Source: HB2-32-21 sp040235495
GTDB taxonomy: Bacteria > Pseudomonadota > Gammaproteobacteria > Pseudomonadales > Porticoccaceae
Length of the DNA: 6,070 nt
Reading direction: 5' to 3'
NCBI GenBank assembly: GCA_040235495.1
Contig: JBECKV010000092.1
Location: 1-6,070 of the forward strand
Shown here piece after piece: positions 5,953 through 6,070 of this stretch; the stretch's first letter is position 1; the number at the start of each line of letters is the position of its first letter. Below the pieces are notes generated by a model. That model saw only the letters and a program-made list of their open reading frames with translations. It did not search any database and was not told where the DNA came from. The translations under genes were made by a program, and so were the position numbers.

Positions 5953-6070
5953 TGCCCACATAGGCTCTGGCAATCACCATCTTCATGATGTGGGCGGTGC
6001 CATCGCCAATCTGCATGCCCAGCACATCGCGCAGACGCTGGGCAAAGGGGAGTTCCTCACTGTAGCCGCC
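5942..6070 (-). CDS. Acyl-CoA dehydrogenase, C-terminal 42 residues (5' end beyond window)
   Basis: The open frame enters from the right edge and ends at TAG (5942-5944). The 42 visible residues start GGYSEELPFAQRLRDVLGMQ and continue with IGDGTAHIMKMVIARAYV, the standard end of the C-terminal helical domain of FAD-dependent acyl-CoA dehydrogenases (GYSEE, RD, xxGT, IxR). The Asp in IGDGT occupies the place of the catalytic Glu in the YEGT motif of medium-chain acyl-CoA dehydrogenase. It is the first visible gene of a leftward cluster with a crotonase, badI and a badH-like gene, so a cyclohexanecarboxyl-CoA dehydrogenase (AliB/BadJ-type) role is likely by context; the fragment alone cannot prove the substrate. 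The cluster promoter must lie to the right of the window unless one is in the 117-bp gap at 5825-5941, where I see no clear one. Confidence 0.85.
   Translation of the reverse strand, partial: GGYSEELPFAQRLRDVLGMQIGDGTAHIMKMVIARAYVGKLD

Overview
The window looks like chromosomal DNA of a GC-rich proteobacterium, most likely a gammaproteobacterium with aerobic catabolic habits. That placement is an inference from protein style, GC-rich codons and Shine-Dalgarno (SD) spacing, and it is not secure to genus. No rRNA, tRNA, CRISPR array, insertion sequence or phage gene was seen.

Left part (1-1518, minus strand): the start of a heavy-metal efflux locus. A small exported histidine-rich protein (CzcI-like) is followed by the first 332 codons of a CzcC-type outer-membrane efflux protein that runs off the left edge. 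In such loci the membrane-fusion protein (CzcB) and the RND pump (CzcA) usually come next, and they would lie outside the window.

Middle part (1519-3300, plus strand): a 183-bp divergent intergenic region, a 69-aa single-pass membrane protein of unknown function, and a 12-TM major facilitator transporter of unknown substrate. The transporter starts at a GTG embedded in an 18-bp tandem repeat that supplies three in-frame GTG codons. A perfect 28-bp palindrome after it acts as a terminator between convergent transcription units.

Right part (3320-6070, minus strand): a same-strand cluster read right to left: acyl-CoA dehydrogenase (C-terminal 42 codons only), a crotonase-family protein, BadI (2-ketocyclohexanecarboxyl-CoA hydrolase) and a BadH-like SDR dehydrogenase. 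This matches the order of reactions for opening a saturated six-membered ring: dehydrogenate cyclohexanecarboxyl-CoA, hydrate the ring double bond, oxidise the 2-hydroxyl, then hydrolyse the 2-keto ring to pimelyl-CoA. BadI is recognised with high confidence. The crotonase in the hydratase (BadK) position is unusual because it keeps one catalytic glutamate but has His in place of the second. The dehydrogenase fragment has Asp where medium-chain acyl-CoA dehydrogenases have the catalytic Glu. The module may therefore process a substituted ring (monoterpene- or naphthenate-derived) or contain a non-orthologous enzyme at the hydration step.
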